Source: JBCCXZ01 sp965228005 (lineage in GTDB: Bacteria; Planctomycetota; Planctomycetia; Pirellulales; Lacipirellulaceae). Taken from it: a DNA stretch of 64,000 nt. The notes under the pieces are model-generated. The model did not search any database. It saw only the letters and a program-made list of their open reading frames with translations, and was not told where the DNA came from. This document shows positions 56,183 through 64,000 of the stretch, piece after piece. The DNA lies in assembly GCA_965228005.1 (NCBI GenBank), contig CBDDGV010000003.1:1116001-1180000 (forward strand), read 5' to 3'. The first letter of the stretch is position 1, and every line of letters starts with the position of its first letter. Position numbers and translations under genes: made by a program.

Positions 56183-57679
56183 ATGATTTGCGTATCGATC
56201 GGCCGCAGCCGCCACAAGCACATGATGGCCGAGCGTGCGCACCTCGTGGAGCAGGGCGCCAAGATGGTCGAGCTGCGGCTCGACTACGTCGCCGGCAGGG
56301 TGAACCTCCGCAGGCTGCTCGCCGAAGAGGTGAGCCAGCCCAGCCAGGTCATCATCACGTGCCGGCGCAAGGCGGACGGCGGCAAGTGGGGCGGCACCGA
56401 AGAGGCCCGACAACTCCTGCTCCGCGAAGCGATCGCCGAGGGCGTCGACTACGTCGACCTCGAAGACGACATCGCCGCCTCGATCCCGCGGTTCGGCAAG
56501 ACCAAGCGGATCATCAGCTACCACAACTTCCGCAAGACGCCCGAAGACCTCCGCGAGATCCACACCCGGCTGGCCGGCCTCGACCCCGACGTGATCAAGA
56601 TCACCACCATGGCCAACACGCCGCACGACAACCTCCGCATGCTGGAGATCGTCGAGCAGAGCGAGACCCCCATGGTCGGCATGTGCATGGGCGACATCGG
56701 CACGCCCTCGCGGATCCTGGTCGCCCGCTTCGGCGGGCCGTTCACGTACGCCACGTTCCACCACGAGCGGACGCTCGCGCCGGGGCAGCTCGCCTTCGGC
56801 GACATGAAAGACATCTACCACTACGAGTCGATCGACAGCGACACCGACGTCTACGGCGTGATCGCCGACCCCGTTGGCCACAGCCTCAGCCCGCCGATCC
56901 ACAACGCCTGCTTCCGCGAACTGGGCATCAACGCCGTCTACTGCCCCTTCCGCGTCCCGGCGGACTCGCTCGGCCAGTTCATGGAGGACGCCCCGCGGAT
57001 GGGGATCAAGGGCCTCAGCGTCACCATCCCCCACAAGGAGGCGATCGCCAAGCACCTCACCAAGGTCGACCCCGTGGTGAAGAGCATAGCCGCGGTAAAC
57101 ACCGTGGTGTTCGACGGCTCCGAGGTGCTCGGCTACAACACCGACTACAACGCCGCGATGGACTGCCTGGAGCACGCCCTGGGCAAGATCGGCGCCGAGC
57201 CCAGCCCGCTGAAGAACAAGCGGGCGCTCATCCTCGGAGCCGGCGGCGTCGCCCGGCCCATCGCCTTCGGCCTGCGTAAACGCGGCGCGTTGGTGACGGT
57301 CACTTCACGCAACAAGAAGCGCGCCGACAAGCTCGCCGAGGCCTTCGACGGCAAGTCGGTCGAGTGGGAGGCCCGCGACCGGGTGAACTGCGACATCCTC
57401 ATCAACTGCACCCCGGTCGGCATGCACCCCAACGTCGACGAGACGCCGATGAGCAAGACCTTCCTCAAGCCTTCGCTGCTGGTCTTCGACACGGTCTACA
57501 ACCCCGAGTCGACGCTGCTGATCAAGGACGCCCGCGAGCGGGCCTGCCAGGTGATCACCGGAGTCGAGATGTTCATCCGCCAGGCGATGCTGCAGTTCTT
57601 CCTGTTCACCAAGCGAGACGCGCCGCACGAACTGATGCGCGACGTGCTCAAGCGCACCATCGGGCCGGTGAAGTTTTGA
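56183..57679 (+). CDS. aroDE: Bifunctional 3-dehydroquinate dehydratase (type I) / shikimate dehydrogenase
   Basis: 498 residues from ATG 56183 (MICVSIGRSRHKHMMAERAH), with GGAG 7 bases upstream; an upstream ATG at 56099 adds a basic leader. The dehydratase half (1-215) has the Schiff-base Lys in VIKITTMANTPHDNL and the His in ISYHNFRKTPEDL. The dehydrogenase half (about 230-498) has GVIADPVGHSLSPPIHNACF, GLSVTIPHKEAI (catalytic Lys), AAVNTVVF and the NADP site LILGAGGVARPIAFGLRKRG. The two steps convert dehydroquinate via dehydroshikimate to shikimate. The stop overlaps the aroK start, so the next enzyme is translated in coupled fashion. Confidence 0.95.
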   Translation: MICVSIGRSRHKHMMAERAHLVEQGAKMVELRLDYVAGRVNLRRLLAEEVSQPSQVIITCRRKADGGKWGGTEEARQLLLREAIAEGVDYVDLEDDIAASIPRFGKTKRIISYHNFRKTPEDLREIHTRLAGLDPDVIKITTMANTPHDNLRMLEIVEQSETPMVGMCMGDIGTPSRILVARFGGPFTYATFHHERTLAPGQLAFGDMKDIYHYESIDSDTDVYGVIADPVGHSLSPPIHNACFRELGINAVYCPFRVPADSLGQFMEDAPRMGIKGLSVTIPHKEAIAKHLTKVDPVVKSIAAVNTVVFDGSEVLGYNTDYNAAMDCLEHALGKIGAEPSPLKNKRALILGAGGVARPIAFGLRKRGALVTVTSRNKKRADKLAEAFDGKSVEWEARDRVNCDILINCTPVGMHPNVDETPMSKTFLKPSLLVFDTVYNPESTLLIKDARERACQVITGVEMFIRQAMLQFFLFTKRDAPHELMRDVLKRTIGPVKF

Positions 57680-58218
57680 ACGCCACGCCCAAGGCCCCGT
57701 CGACGATCGCGTTGATCGGCTACCGCGGGACCGGCAAGACCACCGTCGCGCAGCTGCTCGCCCGTTCGCTCGCCTACGACTGGGTCGACGCCGACGTGGA
57801 GGTCGAGCTGCGGGCCGGCAAGTCGATCGCGGCGATCTTCGCCGACGACGGCGAGCAGGCGTTCCGCGACGAAGAGTCCCGGGTGGTTGCCGGGCTTTGC
57901 GGCCGCCAGCGCACCGTGCTGGCCCTCGGCGGCGGGGCCGTGCTCCGCGAGGAGAACCGCCATCAGATTGCCCGCTGCGGAGCCGTGGTTTGGCTTACCG
58001 CCTCGGCAGAGGCGCTCGCCGAGCGGCTGGAGGGCGACCCAACCACACGCAGCAGGCGTCCCAACCTGACTAATCAGGGCGGCCCGCAAGAGATACGCGC
58101 CCTGTTGGCCGAGCGGGAGCCGATTTACCGCGCTTGCGCCACCCACACGGTCGATACCGAGGGCAAGCCCCCCGCGGGGGTCGTGGCCGAGGTGCGCGCG
58201 CTGCTCGCCGACGGCTGA
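57676..58218 (+). CDS. aroK: Shikimate kinase
   Basis: 180 residues from TTG 57676; the TTGA overlap with the aroDE stop implies translational coupling. The P-loop IALIGYRGTGKTTVAQLLAR, the shikimate-binding DWVDADVEVELRAGKSIAAI, and GGGAVLREENRHQ match AroK; GDPTTRSRRPNLTN is the LID region with its arginines. It phosphorylates shikimate at the 3-hydroxyl using ATP. With aroDE it forms a two-gene unit covering three consecutive steps of aromatic amino acid synthesis, but the first enzyme, aroF, is in a separate, attenuated locus at 41167-42189. Confidence 0.93.
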   Translation: MNATPKAPSTIALIGYRGTGKTTVAQLLARSLAYDWVDADVEVELRAGKSIAAIFADDGEQAFRDEESRVVAGLCGRQRTVLALGGGAVLREENRHQIARCGAVVWLTASAEALAERLEGDPTTRSRRPNLTNQGGPQEIRALLAEREPIYRACATHTVDTEGKPPAGVVAEVRALLADG

Positions 58219-58259
58219 TCCGCGGCAATCTCCCCACCCATTTCACCGGCGCCCCCGCT

Positions 58260-59561
58260 ATGCCGCTCGCACTACGCCTGCTGCTCGCGCTGCTTGCCGG
58301 CGCCGCCCTGGGCGGAGTAGTGAACTGGGCCTGCTATCGGCTCGCCTGGAACTGCCGGCCCTTTACTCCCTGGGGGCCGACGCCCGAAGGCGCAGGGCCC
58401 CGCACTTACGCGGACTGCATCCCCATCTTCGGCTGGTGGCAGCTCCGCCGGGAAGAACCCCTCTCCGGCAAAGGCTTCTGGCTGCGCCCGATGCTGGTTG
58501 AAGTGCTCATGGCGCTCGGCGTCGCAGCGCTCTACTGGTGGGAGGTCGAACGGCTCGGGCTGATCACCGGTCAGCTCGCCGGTTTCCGCCCGTCGCTCCC
58601 TGCCTTGCCGCAGGGCGTCATCCCGCCGGCGAACCTACTCGCCACGTTCGGCGCCCACGTGCTCCTTCTTGCGCTGATGGCCGCCGCCAGCCTGATCGAC
58701 ATCGACGAGCGGCTCATCCCCGACGAGATCACCACCCCCGGCACGCTACTGGGCCTTGCGCTGGCGACGTTGCTGCCGAACTCGCTGTTGCCGGACGCCT
58801 CGCTCCGCTTCCCAGCCGACGCAATCGGCCCTGAGTTAATCGCCCCTGTTGGCGACAAGCCCGGCCTGTTCCTTGAGCCTGCCACCCTGGTTGCCCCCGA
58901 GTGGCTTACCGCGCCGCTCTACGGTAGCCGAGGCTTGATGATCGGCTTGGGCTGCTGGCTCCTCTGGAACCTGGCCGTCGCGCATTGGGTGTGGTACGGA
59001 CGGCGGCGGGCTTCGCTCGCGTTGCGAGTCATGTACCGTCAGCTCGCCCGGCACTTCCGCCGGCCGCTGCCTACTGTCTTGCTGCTCGGCGGCTTGGCGG
59101 CGATCGTCGTGGTGCACCGTGTCGGAGGCCCTGCCTGGGCCGGTCTTCTCACCGCATTGGTCGGCATGATCGGCAGCGGCGCCGTGGTGTGGGTCGTGCG
59201 GGTCGTCGCGTCCTCGGCCCTCGGCAAAGAGGCCATGGGCTTCGGCGACGTCACCCTCATGATGATGGTCGGCACGTTCATCGGTTGGCAGGCCGGCATC
59301 GTGGTGTTCTTCCTCGCACCGTTTGCCGCCCTCATCGTCGGCGTATTGCAACTGATCATCCAGCGCGACGACGCCATCCCCTACGGCCCGTTCCTCTGTT
59401 TGGGGGTGGGCTTCATCGTCGTCCGTTGGGCCGACGTATGGTTGAGTGTGCAAGACTTCTTCGGCGTCTGGTGGCTGGTGCCGGCGGTGCTGGCGGTGAC
59501 CTTCCCCGTCCTCGGATTGATGCTGCTCGTCTGGCGCGGGATCAAGGGTCTTCGGAACTGA
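58260..59561 (+). CDS. Prepilin-peptidase-like (A24) membrane protein
   Basis: 433 residues with eight or more hydrophobic spans. The two catalytic aspartates of A24 peptidases are in LIDIDERLIPDEITTPGTLL (D-x-D...IPD) and AMGFGDVTLMMMVGTFIGWQ (GFGD). The N-terminal part has the DUF-type segment with CIPIFGWWQLRREEPLSGKG but no clear CxxC zinc pairs, and the protein is longer than usual because of an insertion between the two Asp motifs (about 180-330). It could process type IV pilin-like pseudopilins or be a methyltransferase-free relative. A comEC gene elsewhere in the window would need pseudopili. Confidence 0.82.
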   Translation: MPLALRLLLALLAGAALGGVVNWACYRLAWNCRPFTPWGPTPEGAGPRTYADCIPIFGWWQLRREEPLSGKGFWLRPMLVEVLMALGVAALYWWEVERLGLITGQLAGFRPSLPALPQGVIPPANLLATFGAHVLLLALMAAASLIDIDERLIPDEITTPGTLLGLALATLLPNSLLPDASLRFPADAIGPELIAPVGDKPGLFLEPATLVAPEWLTAPLYGSRGLMIGLGCWLLWNLAVAHWVWYGRRRASLALRVMYRQLARHFRRPLPTVLLLGGLAAIVVVHRVGGPAWAGLLTALVGMIGSGAVVWVVRVVASSALGKEAMGFGDVTLMMMVGTFIGWQAGIVVFFLAPFAALIVGVLQLIIQRDDAIPYGPFLCLGVGFIVVRWADVWLSVQDFFGVWWLVPAVLAVTFPVLGLMLLVWRGIKGLRN

Positions 59562-59578
59562 ATGGGGAATCCCCTAGC

Positions 59579-60205
59579 ATGGCGACGCTGTTCGACACCG
59601 TCTCCGACCTCCGAGAGGGCGCCCAGACTCTGACCCAACGACGCTACGGAGTGATCTGTGCGTCCGCGGGCCGGCTTGAGTGCGTCCGCCTGCGTCCCTT
59701 CCCAAAAGTGCTGGCGTGGCCGGACTTTTGGCCGGTGGGCTCCAAGTACCACGGCTCCGGCGGGGCCGACCGCTGCCTGCTCTACTACAACCAACCACGC
59801 GGCCACTCGAACTTCATCGCCTTGCGGTACCTGGTCTCCACGCTGGGGACACGCTACGCCACCGTGGTCGCCGCCCTCCGGGCGCTCGACGAGATCGCTT
59901 GCGTCAAGCGCACCGACGCGCTGCTGTGCGACGTGGCCGGCTCGCGGATCCCCGACCGCGTGCTCCGCCGGCACGGATGGGAGCCGCACAAGCCGCAACG
60001 CTGGCACCGCAACTACATCAAGCGGTTCTACGGCAGCTACCCGACCGCAGCCGAGCAGTCCGGCGTTGCTAGCACCGGCGTGGCGCTGGACTTGCCGGAG
60101 GGCAGGGCGGTTGCTACGGTCCCCGCCGATTCGGCCGGCGAACCCCTTATTGGCCTCACGGCGCCCCTCAGCCAAACGTCATGCGACGCTGCGCACCGAT
60201 ACTGA
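59579..60205 (+). CDS. Hypothetical protein, probable conserved planctomycete family
   Basis: 208 residues from ATG 59579 (MATLFDTVSDLREGAQTLTQ). Blocks such as RLRPFPKVLAWPDFWPVGSK, YYNQPRGHSNFIALRYLVST and HGWEPHKPQRWHRNYIKRFY are rich in aromatic and basic residues and look like a conserved soluble domain; ALRALDEIACVKRTDALLCD could be helical. I do not recognise a family. The frame is also open far upstream within the peptidase gene, but this ATG follows a short intergenic gap. The last 25 bases overlap the OmpA-like gene's start. Confidence 0.7.
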   Translation: MATLFDTVSDLREGAQTLTQRRYGVICASAGRLECVRLRPFPKVLAWPDFWPVGSKYHGSGGADRCLLYYNQPRGHSNFIALRYLVSTLGTRYATVVAALRALDEIACVKRTDALLCDVAGSRIPDRVLRRHGWEPHKPQRWHRNYIKRFYGSYPTAAEQSGVASTGVALDLPEGRAVATVPADSAGEPLIGLTAPLSQTSCDAAHRY

Positions 60206-61005
60206 TCTTGCTCGTGCTCTCCGCGTCCGGTTGCGGCCGCTTCGTGTTCAAACCCAACAGCCAGCCCGCGACCGACAGCCTGCAACAACAGGTGCAGACG
60301 CTCGCCCAGCAGAACCAAGAGTTCCAGAGCCGCACCAGCGCGCTCGACCAGGATAACCAGGAACTCGAGTCGCTCCTCGCACAATCGCGGCAGCAGGTGC
60401 AGCTGCTCACCGACGAGCTGACCGCCACCCGCGGGCAGCTGCAGTCGACCACCGACCAACTGCTGGCCTTCCGCAACGACAACCAGGAATTGCGTACCAA
60501 GACTTCCGCCCTGGTCGCGTCGGTGCAGAAACGGTCCCGCGCCGAGATCCGTGCCAACAACAGCCTGCTGAAGAACCTCGACGTCAGCTCCATCCCCGGC
60601 GTGCAGGTCCGTCAGGACGGCGACGTCGTCCGCGTCGAGGTGCCTTCCGACCAGCTGTTCCTCCCCAATAGCCCCGTGCTGAAGCAGGGGGGCGAGCAGA
60701 CCATCCAGAGCGTGGCGGCCGACCTGCGTCGGAACTTCCCCGCCCAGTTCATCGGCATCGAGGGCCACACCGACGACTCGCCCTCGCGGTCGCAGCAGTA
60801 CCCCACCAACCACCACCTCTCCTCTGCCCAGGCGCTCGCCGTCTACACCGCGGTCGTCCGCCAGCGGACGATGCCCGCCGAGCAGCTCTTCGTGATCGGC
60901 CACGGACAGAACCACCCGATCGTCTCGAACGCCACGCCCACCGGCAAGACGCGCAACCGCCGGGTCGAGTTTGTGGTCTACCCGGAGTCGACGGGGCGGA
61001 ACTAG
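60181..61005 (+). CDS. OmpA/Pal-like peptidoglycan-binding lipoprotein with coiled coil
   Basis: 274 residues. Lipoprotein signal with lipobox at LSASGC (Cys18), then a coiled coil from about 30-120 (LQQQVQTLAQQNQEFQSRTS, QVQLLTDELTATRGQLQSTT), and a C-terminal OmpA-like domain (FLPNSPVLKQGGEQTIQSVA, IGIEGHTDDSPSRSQQYPTN, FVIGHGQNHPIVSNATPTGK, TRNRRVEFVVYP). The Asp in HTDD and the Arg in NRRVEF are the diaminopimelate-binding residues. It probably tethers the outer membrane or another surface layer to peptidoglycan. Overlaps the preceding gene by 25 bases. Confidence 0.92.
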   Translation: MRRCAPILILLVLSASGCGRFVFKPNSQPATDSLQQQVQTLAQQNQEFQSRTSALDQDNQELESLLAQSRQQVQLLTDELTATRGQLQSTTDQLLAFRNDNQELRTKTSALVASVQKRSRAEIRANNSLLKNLDVSSIPGVQVRQDGDVVRVEVPSDQLFLPNSPVLKQGGEQTIQSVAADLRRNFPAQFIGIEGHTDDSPSRSQQYPTNHHLSSAQALAVYTAVVRQRTMPAEQLFVIGHGQNHPIVSNATPTGKTRNRRVEFVVYPESTGRN

Positions 61006-61127
61006 TCGCTGCGGGCAGGCCGTGGGCGTGACGCACTCGATCGACTAGACTGCTCCTCTTGCCCCGGCGAACCCGACGCCTCGTTGGGGCGTCTTGCTCT
61101 TGGTCCTCGAAGTCCCCCGCCCCCGCC

Positions 61128-61739
61128 ATGATCGCCATCGTCAACTACGAGATGGGCAACCTCCGCAGCGTCCAGAAGGCGCTCGAGAAAGTGGGGCACG
61201 AAGCGCACATCACCGGCGACCCCGCCGAGATCGCCGCGGCCTCGAAGGTCATCCTCCCCGGCGTCGGAGCGTTTGCCGACGCGGTCCGCGCACTCCGCGA
61301 ACGGGGCCTCGTCGAGCCGATTCTTGAGTCCATTCAGGGCGGCAAGCCGTTCCTCGGCATCTGCCTCGGCCTGCAACTGTTGTTCGAGCGGAGCCTCGAG
61401 GACGGCGACCACCGCGGCCTCGGCGTCCTCGCCGGAGAGGTCCGCCGCTTCGACGTGCCTCCTGAGTACAAGGTGCCGCACATGGGCTGGAACGAGCTCC
61501 AGTGCAAGCGGCCGTCGCCGCTCCTGGAAGGCGTCGCCGACAACGCGCACTTCTACTTCGTGCACTCCTACTACGCCGCGCCCGAGGACGAGGGCTGCGT
61601 CGCCGGCGTCGCGAGCTACCCCGAGCCGTTCTGCGCCATGGTTTGGCGAGACAACGTGCACGCGGCCCAGTTCCACCCCGAGAAGAGCCAGCAGGACGGG
61701 CTGAAACTGCTGAAGAACTTCGCCGAGCTGGCGCACTAG
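61128..61739 (+). CDS. hisH: Imidazole glycerol phosphate synthase glutaminase subunit
   Basis: 203 residues from ATG 61128 (MIAIVNYEMGNLRSVQKALE). The glutaminase triad is visible: nucleophile Cys in FLGICLGLQLLFERS, and His and Glu in AAQFHPEKSQQDGL; the oxyanion segment VILPGVGAFADAV is typical. With HisF it makes IGP and AICAR in histidine synthesis; hisF is not in the window. The upstream extension to 61059 is a proline/arginine leader without family match. hisA follows 144 bases later on the same strand. Confidence 0.96.
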   Translation: MIAIVNYEMGNLRSVQKALEKVGHEAHITGDPAEIAAASKVILPGVGAFADAVRALRERGLVEPILESIQGGKPFLGICLGLQLLFERSLEDGDHRGLGVLAGEVRRFDVPPEYKVPHMGWNELQCKRPSPLLEGVADNAHFYFVHSYYAAPEDEGCVAGVASYPEPFCAMVWRDNVHAAQFHPEKSQQDGLKLLKNFAELAH

Positions 61740-61883
61740 CCCGCCACGGCAGGCCGCCGCGCAGCTTGAAATCGCCGCGGCCGTGTGGGATATTTCTGGG
61801 ACCGCTTTTTTTGGTGGGACAGCGTCACGCGGCGAGGAGCGTCGCGGGCTTGCCGCAACGCCCCGCAGCAGCGTCGAGATTCT

Positions 61884-62621
61884 ATGCAGATCTGGCCGGC
61901 CATCGACCTCCGCGGCGGAATGTGCGTCCGCCTCCAGCAGGGGGACTACGCCCGCGAGACCGTGTTCTCCGACGACCCGGTCACGGTTGCCCGGGGCTTC
62001 CAAGCCTCCGGCGCCAAACACCTGCACCTGGTCGACCTCGACGGCGCCCGAGAGGGCAAGCCGGTCAACGCCGGCGTCGTCCAGCGGGTCGTGGAAGCCG
62101 TCGACATGCAGTGCGAACTCGGCGGAGGCGTCCGCGGCACCGAAACGGTCGAGAGGCTTCTAGCAACCGGGCTCGACCGCCTGGTCGTCGGCACATCCGC
62201 GCTAAAGCGGCCCGAGTGGTTCGCGGAGACCTGCAACCAGTACCCCGGCAAGCTCGTGCTCGGGCTCGACGCCCGCGACGGCAAGGTCGCCACCGACGGC
62301 TGGGAGCAAGACAGCGGCGCGGACGTGCTCACCGTCGCTGGTGAGCTCTCGGCGCTGCCGATCGCCGCGATCATTTACACCGACATCGCCACCGACGGAA
62401 TGCTCGCCGGGCCCAACGTCGAAGCCATGGCCGCCATGCAGGCCGCGGTCGACGTGCCGGTCGTCGCTTCCGGCGGCGTCACCACTGCCGACGACGTCGC
62501 TGCGCTTGCCGCGGCCGGCCTCGCCGGAGCCATCATCGGCCGCGCCCTCTACGAGGGCCGGATCACTATCGAGGCGGCCCTGGCCGCCGCCGGCGACGCC
62601 GAACCCGCGTCGCACGCCTGA
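61884..62621 (+). CDS. hisA: ProFAR isomerase
   Basis: 245 residues from ATG 61884 (MQIWPAIDLRGGMCVRLQQG). The half-barrel repeats of HisA/HisF are clear: IDLRGGMCVRL and DARDGKVATDGW at the catalytic ends, with ELGGGVRGTETVERLLATGL and IIYTDIATDGMLAGPNVEAM. The first catalytic Asp is in AIDLRG and the second in TDIATDG. It converts ProFAR to PRFAR in histidine synthesis, next to hisH. A frame running upstream to 61785 has no family match. Confidence 0.96.
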   Translation: MQIWPAIDLRGGMCVRLQQGDYARETVFSDDPVTVARGFQASGAKHLHLVDLDGAREGKPVNAGVVQRVVEAVDMQCELGGGVRGTETVERLLATGLDRLVVGTSALKRPEWFAETCNQYPGKLVLGLDARDGKVATDGWEQDSGADVLTVAGELSALPIAAIIYTDIATDGMLAGPNVEAMAAMQAAVDVPVVASGGVTTADDVAALAAAGLAGAIIGRALYEGRITIEAALAAAGDAEPASHA

Positions 62622-62657
62622 CTCATCGTAACGCTACCGAAGGAATCTGGGGGAACC

Positions 62658-64000
62658 ATGGCCAAGAACGTCGCCGATATCAGGAACCTCGTTGTCTGCG
62701 GCCACGGCAACACCGGCAAGACGACCCTCGTCGACACCCTGCTCACCAAGAGCGGGGCCGTGAACGGCAACCCCAGCGTCGACGCCGGCACCAGCCTCTG
62801 CGACTTCGACGAAGAGGAGAAGCACCACAAGCACTCCGTCGAGTCGACCGTCGCCCACTTCGACCACGCCGGCAAGCACCTCCACGTGATCGACACGCCG
62901 GGATACCCCGACCTCATCGGCCAGGTGATCGGCGCCCTGCGGGCCGTCGAAACCGCGCTCATCACCATCGACGCCCACACCGGCATCAAGGTCAACACCC
63001 GCCGCGTCTGGGAAGAGGCCGAGAAGGCTGGCTGCGGACGCATAATCGCCATCACCCGCCTCGACGCCGAGAACATCGACTTCCCCGGGCTGATCGATTC
63101 CATCAAAGAGGTCTTCGGCCCGTCCTGCACGCTGCTCAACGTGCCGCTCGGCCTGGGCGGCGACCTCCGAGGCGTCGCCAGCACGCTCGAAGTGCCCGAC
63201 GACACCGACGGCGCCGCGGTCGACCCCGCCGAGATCAACGAGCCGCTCATCGAGTCGATCATCGAGGTCGACGAAGCCACGATGGAGCGCTACTTCGAGG
63301 GCGAGATGCCCTCGCAGGAAGAGCTGGCCGCGTTGATGGTCCAGGCGATCGCGGACGGCACGCTGACCCCCATCGTGTGCCTCTCGGCCAAGAAGGACAT
63401 CGGCGTCGCGGAACTGATGGACGTGCTCGCGGCCGCGGCGCTCCCGCCGACCGCCGTCACGCGCACCGGGCAGCTCGAGGGCGATACCGTCACCCTCAAG
63501 CCCGAACCCGACGCCCCGCTCGTGGGGCAGGTCTTCAAGACCCGCATCGACCCGTTCGTCCAACGTTTGAGCTTCGTCCGCGTCTACTCGGGCACGCTCA
63601 AGAAAGACACCACCATCCACTGCAGCGGAGCCCGCAAGGGCGTGAAGATCGGCCCGCTGCTGCACGTGCAGGCCTCAGAGACCGCGCCGATCGACGACGC
63701 CGGCCCCGGCGAGATCGTCGCCATCGCCAAGGTCGAGGAGCTGCACACCGGCGTCTCGCTGGGCGACGTGGAGATGCCGCCCATCAAGTACCCCACCCCC
63801 ATGGTCGGTCTGGCCGTCGAGCCCAAGAGCCGCGGCGACGAGGCCAAGCTCTCCGGCGCCCTGCACAAGATCACCGAGGAAGACAGCACTATCCACCTTG
63901 AGCACGACGCCGAGACCAAAGAGATGGTGCTCACCGGCATGAGCGAGCTGCACCTCGGGCTCATCCAGGAGCGGCTCAAGCGACGCGACCACGTCGAGCT
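62658..64000 (+). CDS. EF-G-like translation GTPase (fusA2 type), truncated by the window edge
   Basis: About 447 residues of an EF-G paralogue are visible from ATG 62658 (MAKNVADIRNLVVCGHGNTG), with no stop before the window ends. G1 reads GHGNTGKT (15-22) rather than GHVDAGKT, switch I is SVESTVAHF, G3 reads DTPGYPD with Tyr replacing the His that EF-G uses in hydrolysis, and G4 reads TRLD rather than NKxD. This set fits the EF-G-like fusA2 group, whose role is not settled, rather than canonical elongation factor G. Domain II starts near residue 280 (GQVFKTRIDPFVQRLSFVRV). It follows hisA by 36 bases. Confidence 0.9.
   Translation, partial: MAKNVADIRNLVVCGHGNTGKTTLVDTLLTKSGAVNGNPSVDAGTSLCDFDEEEKHHKHSVESTVAHFDHAGKHLHVIDTPGYPDLIGQVIGALRAVETALITIDAHTGIKVNTRRVWEEAEKAGCGRIIAITRLDAENIDFPGLIDSIKEVFGPSCTLLNVPLGLGGDLRGVASTLEVPDDTDGAAVDPAEINEPLIESIIEVDEATMERYFEGEMPSQEELAALMVQAIADGTLTPIVCLSAKKDIGVAELMDVLAAAALPPTAVTRTGQLEGDTVTLKPEPDAPLVGQVFKTRIDPFVQRLSFVRVYSGTLKKDTTIHCSGARKGVKIGPLLHVQASETAPIDDAGPGEIVAIAKVEELHTGVSLGDVEMPPIKYPTPMVGLAVEPKSRGDEAKLSGALHKITEEDSTIHLEHDAETKEMVLTGMSELHLGLIQERLKRRDHVE

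Noticed and set aside
58985..59578. Upstream extension of the 208-residue protein into the prepilin-peptidase gene
   Set aside because: The frame is open by chance in GC-rich sequence; the part upstream of 59579 is an arginine-rich shadow of the peptidase gene.
1..64000. CRISPR arrays, rRNA or tRNA genes, replication origin
   Set aside because: No regularly spaced direct repeats, rRNA-like stretches or convincing tRNA folds, and no DnaA-box cluster or dnaA/dnaN context were found by reading.

Overview
The window is GC-rich bacterial chromosome that reads as a planctomycete, most likely a Pirellulales/Lacipirellulaceae-type genome. The signs are a PEP-CTERM protein with a dockerin-like stretch (33998-35479), a planctomycete-type dehydrogenase ending in a CxxCH haem motif (29001-31340), a fused AroDE, many small planctomycete-style secreted or membrane proteins of unknown function, frequent GTG/TTG starts and weak Shine-Dalgarno (SD) use. 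The organism is inferred from these family patterns, not from a marker gene search. I see no rRNA, tRNA or CRISPR array.

Layout. 0-8.4 kb: a truncated gene behind an autoregulated TetR gene, a cysteine-dioxygenase/methyltransferase fusion, a YHS lipoprotein, secreted and membrane proteins of unknown function with dispersed intergenic repeats, and a TPR protein. 8.5-11.9 kb: a small accessory island with a VapBC-like toxin-antitoxin pair, an IS5-family element inserted exactly in the vapC stop codon, an orphan antitoxin, a lower-GC gene of possible nuclease type and a gene-free 500 bp. 11.9-18.4 kb: enolase, and upstream of it a four-gene operon with three small helical proteins carrying W-x-D motifs and a 1306-residue EccC/FtsK-like ATPase, which I read as a type VII-like secretion module. 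18.5-22.0 kb: a three-domain acyl-AMP ligase/ACP/alpha-oxoamine synthase. 22-29 kb: small and secreted proteins, a 32-residue bL37-like ribosomal protein, a FabZ-like dehydratase, trmB and purF. 29-37.5 kb: secreted haem dehydrogenase, serine hydrolase, M14 peptidase, DUF2237, VOC, a PEP-CTERM peptidoglycan-hydrolase-like protein, GNAT and gdhA. 37.5-41.2 kb: two single-pass membrane proteins with secretin-STN-like regions. 41.2-44.6 kb: aroF preceded by an aromatic leader peptide and terminator, then a prolyl-oligopeptidase-family peptidase. 44.8-64 kb: comEC, desaturase, rpsO-pnp, a two-component pair with a sigma-54 activator, mutL, aroDE-aroK, a prepilin-peptidase-like protein, an OmpA-type lipoprotein, hisH-hisA and a truncated EF-G-like GTPase.

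Two systems stand out. The first is a transcription attenuator in front of the DAHP synthase gene: a 28-residue leader ORF with a dense Tyr/Phe/Trp block, then a GC-rich hairpin with seven Ts, then aroF. It would couple entry into the shikimate pathway to supply of all three aromatic amino acids; aroDE and aroK lie 14 kb away. The second is the compact EccC-like/W-x-D operon, which has ATPase and small helical partners but no visible EccB, EccD, EccE or YukD homologue in the window. Smaller points are a textbook TetR operator/promoter arrangement, a bL37-like ORF, IS insertion with stop-codon regeneration, and dispersed repeats that seem to supply ribosome-binding sites.
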